DNA of 64,000 nt from RGIG250 sp964540025. Lineage in GTDB: Bacteria; Bacillota; Negativicutes; Selenomonadales; Selenomonadaceae. Location of the stretch: NCBI GenBank assembly GCA_964540025.1, contig CAZIKQ010000002.1, positions 1 to 64,000 on the forward strand. Reading direction: 5' to 3'. Positions within the stretch are counted from its first letter, which is position 1, and each line of letters opens with the position of its first letter. The position numbers and the translations under genes are program-made. The notes beneath the pieces are model-generated. The model made no database searches and was not told the origin of the DNA. It worked only from the letters and a program-made list of their open reading frames with translations. This document shows positions 1-8,190 of this stretch, piece after piece.

Positions 1-12
1 GCCCTTGAGCAA

Positions 13-33
13 ACCACCCGTTTGACGGGTGGT
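13..33. other. Hairpin at window edge
   Basis: A perfect 8-bp inverted repeat (ACCACCCG / CGGGTGGT) encloses a 5-nt loop. No T-run follows, so it is not a convincing terminator. It lies directly upstream of the degenerate T-box fragment and may belong to a leader whose 5' part is outside the window. Confidence 0.35.
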
Positions 34-40
34 GCTGATT

Positions 41-130
41 GATTGTTTAGCTGGTGAATGATGAATTATGATGGTACTGCAATCCGTTTCGCCCTGAAGC
101 TAAATATTTGAGCTGACGGGTGGGAGGCGG
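41..130 (+). repeat. Degenerate T-box antiterminator fragment (copy 1)
   Basis: This stretch is about 89% identical by eye to 3500-3590, the antiterminator/terminator part of the trp T-box leader. The conserved T-box core at 3527-3540 is eroded here (GATGGTACTGCAAT in place of GGGTGGTACCGCG), and the T-run after the terminator stem is missing. No plus-strand gene follows directly; the next gene is the convergent-reading regulator at 190-603. I read it as a decayed duplicate of the trp leader, so that the rrf2-cys module sits between two partial T-boxes. Confidence 0.6.
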
Positions 131-189
131 AATGATTCCGACCTGTTTCTTGCAGAATCAAGCCGAAGAAACAACATGATAAACAGTTT

Positions 190-603
190 TTAATCGCTGT
201 TTATCATCGTTAAATCTGCAAGGGTAAACTGGGACAGATAACTCGTGATAACTTTATCCAGCCCCTGCCACAGCGGGAGCGTTCGGCAGTCATTACTTCG
301 GGGACAGGCGTCTTGCTCCGGTTTCAGACAGGCAACGGGGGCCAGCGGCCCTTCCATCAATTCGAGGATGAACTTTACGCTATACTCTGCGGGGGCCTTG
401 CTCAGCCGATAGCCGCCGCCCTTTCCGCTCACAGCGGTTAGCAGTCCTCCCTTAACCAGCTTTTTCACTATAATTTCCAAATACTTCTCGGAAATTCCCT
501 GGCGAACCGCTACGTCTTTCAATGTGACAAAGCCATCGGCCTGGTGCTCCGCAATGTCAATCAGAAAGCGCAGCGCGTATCTGCCTTTTGTGGAAATCAT
601 CAT
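190..603 (-). CDS. Rrf2-family transcriptional regulator (IscR/CymR-like)
   Basis: A small winged-helix repressor. The N-terminus MISTKGRYALR and the later GKGGGYRL wing motif are diagnostic of the Rrf2 family. Three cysteines near residues 92, 100 and 106 lie where IscR binds its Fe-S cluster, so redox or Fe-S sensing is possible; CymR-type members instead sense cysteine supply through CysK. The start at 603 is chosen because GGAGG lies 8 nt upstream; the longer frame to 618 would start inside the ribosome-binding site. The gene diverges from the sulfhydrylase/cysK genes, and a palindrome at 667-685 overlaps their promoter. Control of sulfur assimilation is therefore likely, by context rather than by proof. 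Confidence 0.85.
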   Translation of the reverse strand: MMISTKGRYALRFLIDIAEHQADGFVTLKDVAVRQGISEKYLEIIVKKLVKGGLLTAVSGKGGGYRLSKAPAEYSVKFILELMEGPLAPVACLKPEQDACPRSNDCRTLPLWQGLDKVITSYLSQFTLADLTMINSD

Positions 604-666
604 AATCATCACCTCCATTTATTCTTATTATATCACAAGGTAAACAAGATTTTTAGGGAGTAATTA

Positions 667-700
667 ACCTATTGACAAAGTAGGTGAATCGGTATATGAT
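667..700 (+). promoter_or_regulatory. Sigma-A promoter with candidate Rrf2 operator
   Basis: TTGACA (672-677) and TATGAT (695-700) are separated by 17 bp, a near-consensus promoter for the sulfhydrylase gene. An inverted repeat ACCTA-N9-TAGGT (667-685) straddles the -35 box and is a plausible operator for the divergently encoded Rrf2 protein. The operator role is inferred. Confidence 0.7.
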
Positions 701-730
701 GATCCACATCAACTGAAAGGGGATTTTTCC

Positions 731-2020
731 ATGAGTGCATACAAATTTGAGACCTTGCAGCTTCATGTGGGTCAGGAGCAGCCCGATCCGGCCACCGATG
801 CCCGGGCCGTTCCCATTTACCAAACTACTTCTTACGTGTTCCGGGACTCCGCCAATGCTGCCGCCCGTTTTGGCCTGGCGGATGCCGGGAATATTTACGG
901 ACGTTTGACCAATTCTACTCAAGATGTGCTGGAAAAGCGCCTTGCGGCTTTGGAGGGCGGCGTGGCAGCTCTGGCGCTGGCTTCCGGGGCGGCGGCGATT
1001 ACTTACACCATTCAGGCCCTGGCCCAGGCGGGGGATCACATCGTAGCGCAAAAGACCATCTATGGTGGCAGCTACAATCTGCTGGCCCACACTCTTCCCT
1101 AGTTCGGCGTGTCTACCACCTTTGTGGATGCCCACGATCTGAACGCCGTCGCTGACGCAATCCGGCCCAACACCAAGGCTGTCTATCTGGAGACACTTGG
1201 CAATCCCAACAGCGATATTCCCGATATCGACGCCATTGCAAAAATTGCCCACGGCCACGGCCTGCCTCTGGTCGTCGACAACACGTTCGGAACGCCATAT
1301 CTGATTCGGCCCATCGAGCATGGGGCGGACATTGTCGTCCACTCCGCCACCAAGTTCATCGGCGGTCATGGCACCACGCTGGGCGGAATCATCATAGACG
1401 GCGGAAAATTTGACTGGAAGGCATCCGGCAGATACGCCCCTATTGCCGCGCCTAACCCCAGCTATCATGGCGTCAGCTTTGCAGATGCCGCTGGCCCCGC
1501 CGCCTTTGTCACCTATATCCGGGCTATCCTCCTGCGGGACACTGGAGCAACGATCTCTCCCTTTGCGGCGTTCCTGCTTTTGCAAGGCGTTGAGACTCTA
1601 TCTCTGCGGGTAGAGCGCCACGCTGAGAACACTCAAAAGGTGGTGGAATATTTGGTCAATCACCCCCAGGTGGAACGGGTCAATCACCCAAGCCTGCCGG
1701 AGCATCCTGACCATGCCCTGTATGAGAAGTATTTCCCCAACGGCGGCGCGTCCATCTTTACCTTTGAAATCAAGGGCGGGCAGGCGGAGGCCCACAGGTT
1801 TATCGACAATCTGGAAATTTTCTCCCTGCTGGCCAACGTGGCGGACGTGAAATCCCTTGTGATTCATCCCGCTACCACCACCCATTCCCAACTCTCTCCG
1901 GAGGAGCTGCTGGATCAGGGCATCAAGCCAAATACCATCCGGCTGTCCATCGGCACGGAACATGCCGACGACATCATCGCCGATTTGGAAAAGGGGTTTG
2001 CCGCTGTGGCCCGGGGATGA
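731..2020 (+). pseudogene. O-acetylhomoserine aminocarboxypropyltransferase (sulfhydrylase), broken by an in-frame amber codon
   Basis: This PLP enzyme would make homocysteine from O-acetylhomoserine and sulfide. Two open stretches, 731-1102 and 1109-2020, are in the same frame and separated only by a TAG at 1100-1102. Together they give about 429 codons, the usual family length. The first part holds the N-terminal Cys/Met-metabolism fold; the second holds the Schiff-base lysine motif HSATKFIGGHG. At the stop the order is ...AHTLP-stop-FGVSTTFVD, where relatives have a Lys, Gln or Glu codon, so one base change explains it. A good ribosome-binding site precedes ATG 731, and cysK follows 73 bp downstream. 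Either the gene is newly inactivated, the stop is suppressed, or it is a sequencing error. Confidence 0.85.
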
Positions 2021-2033
2021 CAAGAAAAGACTT

Positions 2034-2062
2034 TTTACGAAAGCTGCTCCGTTTGGTATAAT
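2034..2062 (+). promoter_or_regulatory. Candidate cysK promoter
   Basis: A perfect TATAAT (2057-2062) follows a weak -35 (TTTACG, 2034-2039) with 17-bp spacing. It would let cysK be transcribed independently of the broken upstream gene. Confidence 0.45.
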
Positions 2063-2093
2063 GATGGTAAAATAAAGGAAAGAAGGTCATAAT

Positions 2094-3026
2094 ATGTCCA
2101 ATATCTACACATCCGCCGACCAGCTAATCGGTAGAACACCCCTGCTGGAGCTGACCCATATTGAGAAGGAGGCGGGACTGAACGCCCGGCTTCTGGCCAA
2201 GCTGGAGTATTTCAATCCCGCCGGATCGGTGAAGGACCGCGTTGCCAAGGCGATGCTCGATGAGGCGGAGGCCAGCGGAAAGCTGAAACCCGGTTCCACC
2301 ATCATCGAGCCCACCTCCGGAAACACGGGAATTGGGCTGGCCTCTGTGGCGGCGGCAAGGGGCTACCGAATCATTATCACCATGCCGGACACAATGAGCG
2401 CGGAGCGCCGCCAGCTGATGAAAGCCTATGGGGCGGAGCTGGTTCTCACCGAAGGGGCCAAAGGGATGAAAGGGGCCATCGCCAGGGCTGAGGAGCTGGC
2501 AAAGGAGATTCCCGATAGTTTTATCCCGGGACAATTCGTCAACCCGGCCAATCCCGCCGCCCACCGTTCCACCACCGGCCCGGAAATTTGGGCAGATGCT
2601 GATGGGAAAGTGGATATCTTTGTGGCGGGGGTGGGCACCGGCGGCACCATCACCGGCGTGGGGCAGTATTTGAAGGAACAAAACCCGGCGGTGAAGGTGG
2701 TGGCGGTGGAGCCAAAGGATTCCCCGGTTCTCAGCGAGGGCCGCTCCGGGGCCCATAAAATTCAGGGCATTGGGGCGGGCTTTGTACCGGAGGTTCTGGA
2801 CACCGCAATTTACGACGAGATCATTCCCGTATCCAACGAAAACGCTTTTGCCACCGGGCGATTGGTGGGCCGCAAAGAGGGGATCCTGGTGGGGATTTCT
2901 TCCGGGGCGGCGCTCCACGCGGCAATCGAATTGGCTATGCGGCCCGAGAACGCAAGTAAGACAATTGTCGTCCTGTTCCCGGACACTGGCGACCGATACC
3001 TGTCCACACCACTGTTTGCCGATTGA
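2094..3026 (+). CDS. cysK: Cysteine synthase (O-acetylserine sulfhydrylase)
   Basis: Makes L-cysteine from O-acetylserine and sulfide with PLP. The 310-aa length matches CysK. Visible motifs are the PLP lysine in PAGSVKDR near residue 45, the substrate loop PTSGNTGIG near residue 75, the phosphate-binding [10 protein letters not shown] near residue 180, and the C-terminal SSGAA. A GGAAAGAAGG ribosome-binding site supports the ATG. It follows the sulfhydrylase gene, and with the Rrf2 regulator forms a small sulfur-assimilation module. In CymR systems CysK also acts as the sensor partner of the repressor; whether that applies here is inference. No cysE is in the window, so the O-acetylserine source is not visible. 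Confidence 0.95.
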   Translation: MSNIYTSADQLIGRTPLLELTHIEKEAGLNARLLAKLEYFNPAGSVKDRVAKAMLDEAEASGKLKPGSTIIEPTSGNTGIGLASVAAARGYRIIITMPDTMSAERRQLMKAYGAELVLTEGAKGMKGAIARAEELAKEIPDSFIPGQFVNPANPAAHRSTTGPEIWADADGKVDIFVAGVGTGGTITGVGQYLKEQNPAVKVVAVEPKDSPVLSEGRSGAHKIQGIGAGFVPEVLDTAIYDEIIPVSNENAFATGRLVGRKEGILVGISSGAALHAAIELAMRPENASKTIVVLFPDTGDRYLSTPLFAD

Positions 3027-3035
3027 ACATGAGAT

Positions 3036-3065
3036 GAACACGCCGGTACTTTCACCGGCGTGTTC
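3036..3065 (+). terminator. Hairpin after cysK
   Basis: A perfect 11-bp stem (GAACACGCCGG with its complement) and an 8-nt loop start 10 bp after the cysK stop. It is followed by ACATATAAAAA rather than a T-run, so termination would be weak or assisted. The stretch from here to the trp promoter holds only a 19-codon ORF at 3091-3150 with a fair ribosome-binding site that I cannot assign. Confidence 0.4.
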
Positions 3066-3165
3066 ACATATAAAAAGGAGACTCTGGAGAATGTCAAAGA
3101 GCGAATGGCCGCCTGTATTGACGTGTCATCCAAATACAATCAACAATTAACAGATAAAAAAACAG

Positions 3166-3192
3166 TTGACAATATTTCCCTTTGGGTATAAA
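3166..3192 (+). promoter_or_regulatory. Promoter of the trp T-box leader
   Basis: TTGACA (3166-3171) and TATAAA (3187-3192) are separated by 15 bp. The spacing is short, but both hexamers are good and they lie just upstream of the T-box stem I sequences. Confidence 0.55.
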
Positions 3193-3224
3193 CTCTTTCC
3201 AAGTTAAAAGTTCACAAGACAAAT

Positions 3225-3491
3225 CATTGAACGGGAAATAGTAATTTGACGGTTGAATGTTCAGCGAGCCGGTGATGAGCGCAGCTCAGGTGTGATGATC
3301 GGTCAGGAGACGCAGATGAATGGTCCCGGGAGAGTCCTCCGAAGGTTTTTACTGTGTAGGCAGGAACGGAAGCCACCGTTATCGGGCTGAGAATATCGAG
3401 CCTTTTAGGTTCTGCATTCAATAATGAAGGTTATTCATCGGGTGGCACAGCGAATCCATTTCGTCCCGTAAGGGAGCGGAGTGGCTTTTTT
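3225..3491 (+). promoter_or_regulatory. T-box riboswitch, predicted tRNA-Trp specificity
   Basis: A leader that reads tRNA charging and controls termination before the trp genes. Stem I shows the conserved AGCGAGCCGGTGATG segment (3264-3278). The candidate specifier triplet UGG (3321-3323, in GATGAATGGTCC) is the Trp codon, which fits the downstream genes. The antiterminator core GGGTGGCACAGCG is at 3440-3452. A competing terminator stem (about 3456-3485) is followed by six Ts (3486-3491). A second antiterminator/terminator unit follows at once. The specifier assignment is by eye and was not folded. Confidence 0.85.
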
Positions 3492-3499
3492 GTTTAACT

Positions 3500-3597
3500 G
3501 ATTGTTTAGCTGATGAATGATGAATTAGGGTGGTACCGCGATCCGTTTCGCCCCTGAAGCCAAATATTTGCGCTGACGGGTGGGAAACGGTTTTTTT
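3500..3597 (+). promoter_or_regulatory. Second T-box antiterminator/terminator, without its own stem I
   Basis: This contains the textbook T-box core AGGGTGGTACCGCG (3527-3540) and a terminator whose outer stem pairs CCGTTTCGCCC with GGGTGGGAAACGG, followed by seven Ts. Only about 35 nt separate the first terminator from this core, too little for a stem I. Either the second unit is a deletion relic of a tandem T-box leader, or the first stem I serves two terminators. Copy 1 at 41-130 derives from the same element. Confidence 0.8.
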
Positions 3598-3632
3598 ATT
3601 TGAATAAACGATACAGAAAGAAGTGGATCATT

Positions 3633-3725
3633 ATGAGGAAGCATTATCTTAACAGGGTTATAGAGGGACAGGACTTAACAAAAGCAGAGGCGCTGATTGC
3701 CGTCAGCAGGAAACCGGTATGTTGA
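3633..3725 (+). pseudogene. trpD: trpD remnant (anthranilate phosphoribosyltransferase N-terminus)
   Basis: A 30-codon ORF starts MRKHYLNRVIEGQDLTKAEA, which resembles the first about 20 residues of TrpD, then jumps to a short tail ending in VC-stop. The rest, including the PRPP-binding and glycine-rich motifs, is gone. The stop overlaps the trpF start, as expected for a native trpD 3' end, so the simplest reading is an internal deletion leaving both ends. It may now act only as a translated leader that couples ribosomes into trpF. trpE and trpG are also missing from this locus. Confidence 0.6.
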
Positions 3726-4333
3726 TTAAGATTTGCGGCATCAGAGACATCAAATCTGCCCGGGCAGCCGAGGAAGCAGGGGCTGATTTTATCGGCTTCA
3801 TCCTCTCGCCGGTTTCCCGGCGGTACGTAGAGCCGGAAAAGGCGGCGGAGATCTGCCGGGGCATCAGCCGGATAAAAAAAGTCGGGGTATTCGTAAATGC
3901 TGCGGCCGAATATGTAAATAATACGGCGAAGCTCTGCGGGCTCGATTACGTCCAGCTCCATGGGCGGGAATCCGTCGGCTACGCGGCCAAAATAGGATAC
4001 CCCCTGATAAAAGCATTTCGCTATGGAGATGACTTTTTTCCGGAAGCAGCCAATAGTTATCCGGCGGAGATCATTCTCCTGGACAGCTTTACAAAAGAGG
4101 AGTGGGGCGGTACGGGACGGGCCTTCAGCTGGAAGGAAGCGGCGGCTGAAGCAGGCAGGCTCACGAAACCGTTTTTCGTCGCCGGGGGCATCTCAACGGA
4201 AAACGCGCTGGAGGCAATAAGGATTTTTAATCCCGCGGGCCTTGATGCCTCCGGCAGTCTCGAGGACGAGGCGGGCAATAAATCGCCTGAGAAAATCCGC
4301 AATTACATAGAGCTTTTGAAAAGAAGGGCCTGA
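3719..4333 (+). CDS. trpF: Phosphoribosylanthranilate isomerase
   Basis: Converts N-(5-phosphoribosyl)anthranilate to CdRP, a middle step of tryptophan synthesis. The 204-aa TIM barrel begins MLIKICGI with the catalytic cysteine at residue 7. The catalytic aspartate is in IILLDSF near residue 122, and a phosphate-binding stretch GLDASGSLE lies near residue 180, where most relatives read SSGVE. The ATG overlaps the trpD remnant stop, so translation is probably coupled. It is the first intact gene of the trpFCBA operon behind the T-box. Because trpD is deleted, its substrate must be made by a trpD elsewhere, or the operon now serves salvage of an intermediate. Confidence 0.93.
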   Translation: MLIKICGIRDIKSARAAEEAGADFIGFILSPVSRRYVEPEKAAEICRGISRIKKVGVFVNAAAEYVNNTAKLCGLDYVQLHGRESVGYAAKIGYPLIKAFRYGDDFFPEAANSYPAEIILLDSFTKEEWGGTGRAFSWKEAAAEAGRLTKPFFVAGGISTENALEAIRIFNPAGLDASGSLEDEAGNKSPEKIRNYIELLKRRA

Positions 4334-4367
4334 CAGAAAGACTGGGCAGGCAGGGAAGGTGGACAGA

Positions 4368-5159
4368 ATGAGAGATATTCTTGCGGAAATAATAGAAAAG
4401 AAGCGGGCGGTTGTTGAGGAGGCAAAAAAGAACAACCCCCTCGATAAAATTAAGGCTGAACTGAACCAGGGAACCCATCGGATGAGAGCTGTGCTGGAAA
4501 AGGCTGAATTTTCCCTTATTGCCGAGTGCAAGCTTAATTCTCCGGTCAAGGGCCGCCTTTCTACAGGCTGTGACGTCGCCCAGCTGGCAAAAATCTTCAG
4601 CGAAAGCGGGGCGGCGATGTTGTCCGTTCACACGGATTCCCATTTTCTGGGGCGAAATGAAGATATTCCCGCCGTAAAAAAGATTACAGGACTTCCCGTA
4701 ATGCGCAAGGATTTCATAATCGACGAATACCAGATTTACGAGGCGCGATGGCTTGGGGCGGACGCGATTCTCCTGATAGCCAGAATACTTACCGGAAAGC
4801 AATTAAAGGATTTCCTGGAGGTGGTTCATAGTCTGGGGATGGACGCCCTGATCGAGGTTCACGATGAGGCTGACGTGGATAAGGCGCTGGCTTCCAACGG
4901 GAGATTTATGGGAATAAACAACCGGAATCTGAAGACGTTTGCTACGTCAATCGAGAATACGCTGGAGCTGCTGCCTTACATAGAAAGGAACAATACTCAG
5001 GCGGACCGCATTCTCATCAGTGAGAGCGGGATCCACAATGGTTCGGATGCGGAGAAACTGAGGCTGGCCGGATGTCGAGGAGTTCTGGTGGGAGAGGGGC
5101 TGGTGGTGGCTGAGGATATAGGTGAGATGACGGCAGAAATCGCTGCCGCCGGAAGATGA
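4368..5159 (+). CDS. trpC: Indole-3-glycerol-phosphate synthase
   Basis: Closes the indole ring by converting CdRP to indole-3-glycerol phosphate. The TIM barrel carries the substrate-binding lysine in AECKLNSPVKG (a variant of the usual AEIKRASPSKG), then VMRKDFIIDEYQIYEAR, the catalytic-loop NNRNLKTF, and the phosphate-binding SESGI. The start at ATG 4368 is preferred because AAGGTGG precedes it; an in-frame GTG at 4359 would lie within that ribosome-binding site. It follows trpF by about 35 bp. The variant lysine loop suggests a divergent TrpC lineage, but all the key catalytic positions I can recognise are kept. Confidence 0.92.
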   Translation: MRDILAEIIEKKRAVVEEAKKNNPLDKIKAELNQGTHRMRAVLEKAEFSLIAECKLNSPVKGRLSTGCDVAQLAKIFSESGAAMLSVHTDSHFLGRNEDIPAVKKITGLPVMRKDFIIDEYQIYEARWLGADAILLIARILTGKQLKDFLEVVHSLGMDALIEVHDEADVDKALASNGRFMGINNRNLKTFATSIENTLELLPYIERNNTQADRILISESGIHNGSDAEKLRLAGCRGVLVGEGLVVAEDIGEMTAEIAAAGR

Positions 5160-5198
5160 TTGCGGGAAATACATCGGATTCTTTCGGAGGATAGCAGG

Positions 5199-5240
5199 AT
5201 GAACCACGAGAGAAACGGACAATTCTGCTTAGAAAACTAA
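5199..5240 (+). other. Possible 13-codon ORF between trpC and trpB
   Basis: ATG at 5199 is preceded by GGAGGATAGCAGG, a strong ribosome-binding site, and the frame closes after 13 codons (MNHERNGQFCLEN). It carries no Trp codon, so it is not an attenuator peptide. It may be a relic of a deleted gene start or a translation-coupling peptide. The rest of the 135-bp gap is AT-rich and leads to the trpB ribosome-binding site. Confidence 0.25.
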
Positions 5241-5294
5241 TTTTTAACAATTCATTCAGTTAAAATATAAAGTGATTAAAACGGAGGAAACAAA

Positions 5295-6473
5295 ATGGCG
5301 ACTAAAAGGTTTGGCAAATATGGCGGACAGTATGTACCGGAAACGGTAATGCCTGTTCTGAACGAATTAGAGGAAGCCTATGATAAATACAAGGATGATC
5401 CGCAGTTTATCGCTGACTTCAAAAAGATATTGAAAGAGTATGCAGGCCGTCCCTCCATGCTTTATTATGCTGAAAAGCTTACCCGGCATTACGGCAAGGC
5501 AAGGATTTTTCTGAAGCGGGAGGACCTGCTCCACACCGGCGCCCACAAGATAAACAATGCCTTGGGGCAGGCTGTTTTGGCCAGGCGCATGGGTAAGAAG
5601 TGCATTATTGCCGAAACGGGCGCCGGTCAGCATGGCGTTGCCTCGGCGACGGTGGCGGCTCTCTTTGGCTTTAAGTGCAAGGTGTTCATGGGCAAGGTGG
5701 ACGTTGAGCGGCAGAAGCTGAATGTTTTCCGCATGAAGCTTCTGGGGGCAGAGGTCATCCCGGTTGAGGGCGGCTCCGGTACTTTGAAGGATGCGATGAA
5801 CGAGGCGATCCGCTATTGGTCCGCCCACGTGGACGACACCTATTATCTCATTGGCACCGTCGCCGGGCCGGCTCCTTATCCGGAGCTTGTCCGGGACTTT
5901 CAGAAGGTCATCGGCGAGGAAATCCGCCAGCAGGTGAAGGAACAGGCCGGCGGCCGCCTGGATTATCTGGTTGCCTGTGTAGGAGGCGGTTCCAATGCGA
6001 TGGGGACCTTTTACGATTTCCGCAACGATAAGGACGTAAAGAAATTTGGCGTAGAGGCAGCCGGAAAAGGAATGGATACCGACGAACACGCCCTGACCCT
6101 CGAAAAGGGTCGTCCCGGGGTTCTTCACGGGGCGTACAGCTACCTGTTACAGGATGATGACGGGCAGGCGCTGGAGGCATATTCCATTTCTGCCGGGCTT
6201 GATTATCCCGGCGTGGGCCCTGAGCATTCCTATTTCAAGGACGCGGGCATTGTTGACTATGTCGGCATCACCGATGATGAGGCCTTGGCCGCCTTCCGTC
6301 TTTTATCTGAGCTGGAAGGTATTATCCCCGCCGTGGAAAGCTCTCATGCTCTGGCCTATCTTGAAAAGCTCATGCCCTCCACCAGGGAGGACGAAGTAGT
6401 CGTTGTCTGCCTCTCCGGACGGGGCGACAAGGACGTTCAGATGGTAGCAAAGGTGCTGGGGGAGGAGATTTGA
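5295..6473 (+). CDS. trpB: Tryptophan synthase beta chain
   Basis: Joins indole and serine to make tryptophan in the alpha2-beta2 complex. The 392-aa protein has the PLP lysine in [13 protein letters not shown] near residue 84, the AETGAGQHG loop near residue 107, the phosphate-binding [10 protein letters not shown] near residue 230, and the C-terminal SGRGDKD. It is a standard TrpB1-type protein that should pair with TrpA encoded immediately downstream (1-bp gap). A strong GGAGGAAAC ribosome-binding site gives the start. Expression should follow tRNA-Trp charging through the upstream T-box. Confidence 0.97.
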   Translation: MATKRFGKYGGQYVPETVMPVLNELEEAYDKYKDDPQFIADFKKILKEYAGRPSMLYYAEKLTRHYGKARIFLKREDLLHTGAHKINNALGQAVLARRMGKKCIIAETGAGQHGVASATVAALFGFKCKVFMGKVDVERQKLNVFRMKLLGAEVIPVEGGSGTLKDAMNEAIRYWSAHVDDTYYLIGTVAGPAPYPELVRDFQKVIGEEIRQQVKEQAGGRLDYLVACVGGGSNAMGTFYDFRNDKDVKKFGVEAAGKGMDTDEHALTLEKGRPGVLHGAYSYLLQDDDGQALEAYSISAGLDYPGVGPEHSYFKDAGIVDYVGITDDEALAAFRLLSELEGIIPAVESSHALAYLEKLMPSTREDEVVVVCLSGRGDKDVQMVAKVLGEEI

Positions 6474-6474
6474 A

Positions 6475-7266
6475 ATGAATCGGATAGACAGTAAATTCAG
6501 AGAATTGAAAGCAGACAATAAAAAGGGCCTTGTGATCTTCATTACGGCTGGCGCGCCTGATATTGAAACGACAATCGCCGCCGTAAAAATGGCCGAGGCA
6601 AACGGCGCGGACGCCATAGAGCTGGGCATTCCCTTTTCCGACCCAATGGCCGACGGCCCGATTATCCAGCGGTCATCCTTTGAAGCCATCAAGAATGGCA
6701 TGACAGTGCCAAAGCTCGTTGATCTGGTAAGAAAAATCCGCTCTTTTACCAATATCCCGCTTTTAGCCATGGGATATCTTAACAACCTTCTGAATTACGG
6801 CCTGGCTGAATTTTTCGCTGACGCTAAAGAGGCCGGATTGGATGGACTTATCCTGCCGGACGTTCCCCATGAGGAATCGGCGGAGCTTCGCAGGCTGGGG
6901 GATAAATTCGATATTCCCATCGTGGAGTTTGTCACTCCGGGAACGGTTCCCCGCCGTATTTCCGAAATCTGTGCCGACGCAAAAGGCTTTATATATTGTG
7001 TATCCGTCAATGGTGTTACCGGCGTCCGGAAAATTGACTACGGCCCTATTGGAAAGGTGGCCAGGTCGGTAAAGGAGCAGAGCGACGTTCCCGTGGCCGT
7101 AGGCTTCGGTATCGGCTCCGGTGAAGCTGCCGTCGAGGCTGCCGTAAATGCTGACGCAGTCATCGTGGGTTCAGCGGTGGTAAAGAAACTGCTGGAGCAT
7201 GACCTGGAGGCGGCGGCAAAGATTATCGCCGAGATACGCGCCGCTTTGGACAAAACCTATAACTAA
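6475..7266 (+). CDS. trpA: Tryptophan synthase alpha chain
   Basis: Releases indole from indole-3-glycerol phosphate and channels it to TrpB. The 263-aa TIM barrel carries the catalytic pair as Glu in AIELGIPFSDP and Asp in SDPMADGPIIQ (about residues 47 and 58), the YLNNLLNYG segment, and phosphate-binding GFGIGSGE near residue 211. The usual TAGDP motif reads TAGAP here. The start lies one base after the trpB stop region, so translation is coupled. It is the last gene of the operon, before a double terminator. Confidence 0.96.
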   Translation: MNRIDSKFRELKADNKKGLVIFITAGAPDIETTIAAVKMAEANGADAIELGIPFSDPMADGPIIQRSSFEAIKNGMTVPKLVDLVRKIRSFTNIPLLAMGYLNNLLNYGLAEFFADAKEAGLDGLILPDVPHEESAELRRLGDKFDIPIVEFVTPGTVPRRISEICADAKGFIYCVSVNGVTGVRKIDYGPIGKVARSVKEQSDVPVAVGFGIGSGEAAVEAAVNADAVIVGSAVVKKLLEHDLEAAAKIIAEIRAALDKTYN

Positions 7267-7271
7267 ATTAA

Positions 7272-7343
7272 AAAAGGGTGGTCATGAACCGCCCTTTTCC
7301 CATAAAGAAAACAGGTCACGGCCTCAGGCTGTGGCCTGTTTTT
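7272..7343 (+). terminator. Double terminator after trpA
   Basis: Two hairpins follow in series. The first pairs AAAAGGGTGGT (7272-7282) with ACCGCCCTTTT (7288-7298). The second has AACAGG/CCTGTT outer arms (7310-7340) and a T-run. Together they close the trp operon. Confidence 0.85.
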
Positions 7344-7422
7344 GCTGGAATATCAATGCAATATGATATACTTGAAAAAGCTAGTGAATGAATATCACCT
7401 TATTTAAGGAGCGGGAGATAAC

Positions 7423-8153
7423 ATGAAAGACATAGAGCTGCGTATAAGACGATACTGGGCGGCCAGAGCAAAGGATTTGACATTGTCCGGAAAAACGAAT
7501 TGAATGACGATATTTCCCGGCGATGGCTTTCAGAAATTCTTTGTCGTCTGCCAAAGGATAAAAAACTTAAAATCCTGGATGTGGGAACGGGAACCGGGTA
7601 TTTTGCAATCCTTCTGGCAAAGCAGGGATATTCGGTGACCGGCATAGACATTAGCCGGGTAATGCTTGCAGAAGCCCGCTGCCAATGCAGAGTATTTGGT
7701 GTATCGGCGGAGTTTCTGGAAATGGACGCCCAGTCTTTAACCCTTCCGGATAATGCTTATGACGTGGTCATATCCCGCAATCTGATATGGACGCTTCCGG
7801 AACCGCAGAAAGCCTATAGAGAATGGGTCAGGGTACTGAAACCGGGAGGGATTCTGCTGAACTTTGACGCGGACTACGCCAGCAATGTCCGCCACCAAAA
7901 CCAAAGGGAGTCCTATATTAAGCCTGATGATTTTTACGGTCACTGGGGCATTACAAAGGAGCTGGAAAAGGAAAATGCCGAGATAACTCTGGCGATGCCA
8001 GCCAGCTGGCAGAAGCGGCCTGAATGGGATATGGAGGTTTTGCGGGAATCCGGCCTGCAAAACGTTTCTTCCGACAGGGCCGTTGGCCAGAAAATCCTGC
8101 TGGATCACGACCTGTCCGACGCGCCGATGTTTCTGGTGACGGGAATAAAGTAG
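7423..8153 (+). pseudogene. Class I SAM-dependent methyltransferase with a frameshift near the start
   Basis: The first frame (ATG 7423, AAGGAG ribosome-binding site) reads MKDIELRIRRYWAARAKD and then stops at 7501. The +0 frame running to 8153 continues with FDIVRKNELNDDISRRWL, as expected for this family. Loss of one T in the run at 7476-7478 explains the break. The main frame has SAM motif I (LDVGTGTGYFAILLA), motif II (VTGIDIS) and the post-motif LPEPQKAYREWVRVLKPGG; the substrate is unknown. A shorter protein could start at TTG 7500 but would lack the N-terminal helix. It is a monocistron after the trp terminators. Confidence 0.8.
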
Positions 8154-8190
8154 CTGCGGGTAAGTTTTATACTTCCATATTGTGTAGATT

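Noticed and set aside
1100..1102. Amber codon as pyrrolysine or another recoding event
   Set aside because: No PYLIS-like structure or pyl genes are seen, TAG ends other genes here, and a simple point mutation is enough to explain it.
653..1585. 310-aa minus-strand frame across the sulfhydrylase gene
   Set aside because: The plus-strand frame encodes a full O-acetylhomoserine sulfhydrylase, apart from one stop. The antisense product has no recognisable family.
7473..7501. Programmed frameshift in the methyltransferase gene
   Set aside because: There is no slippery heptamer, internal ribosome-binding site or downstream hairpin, and one missing T explains it.
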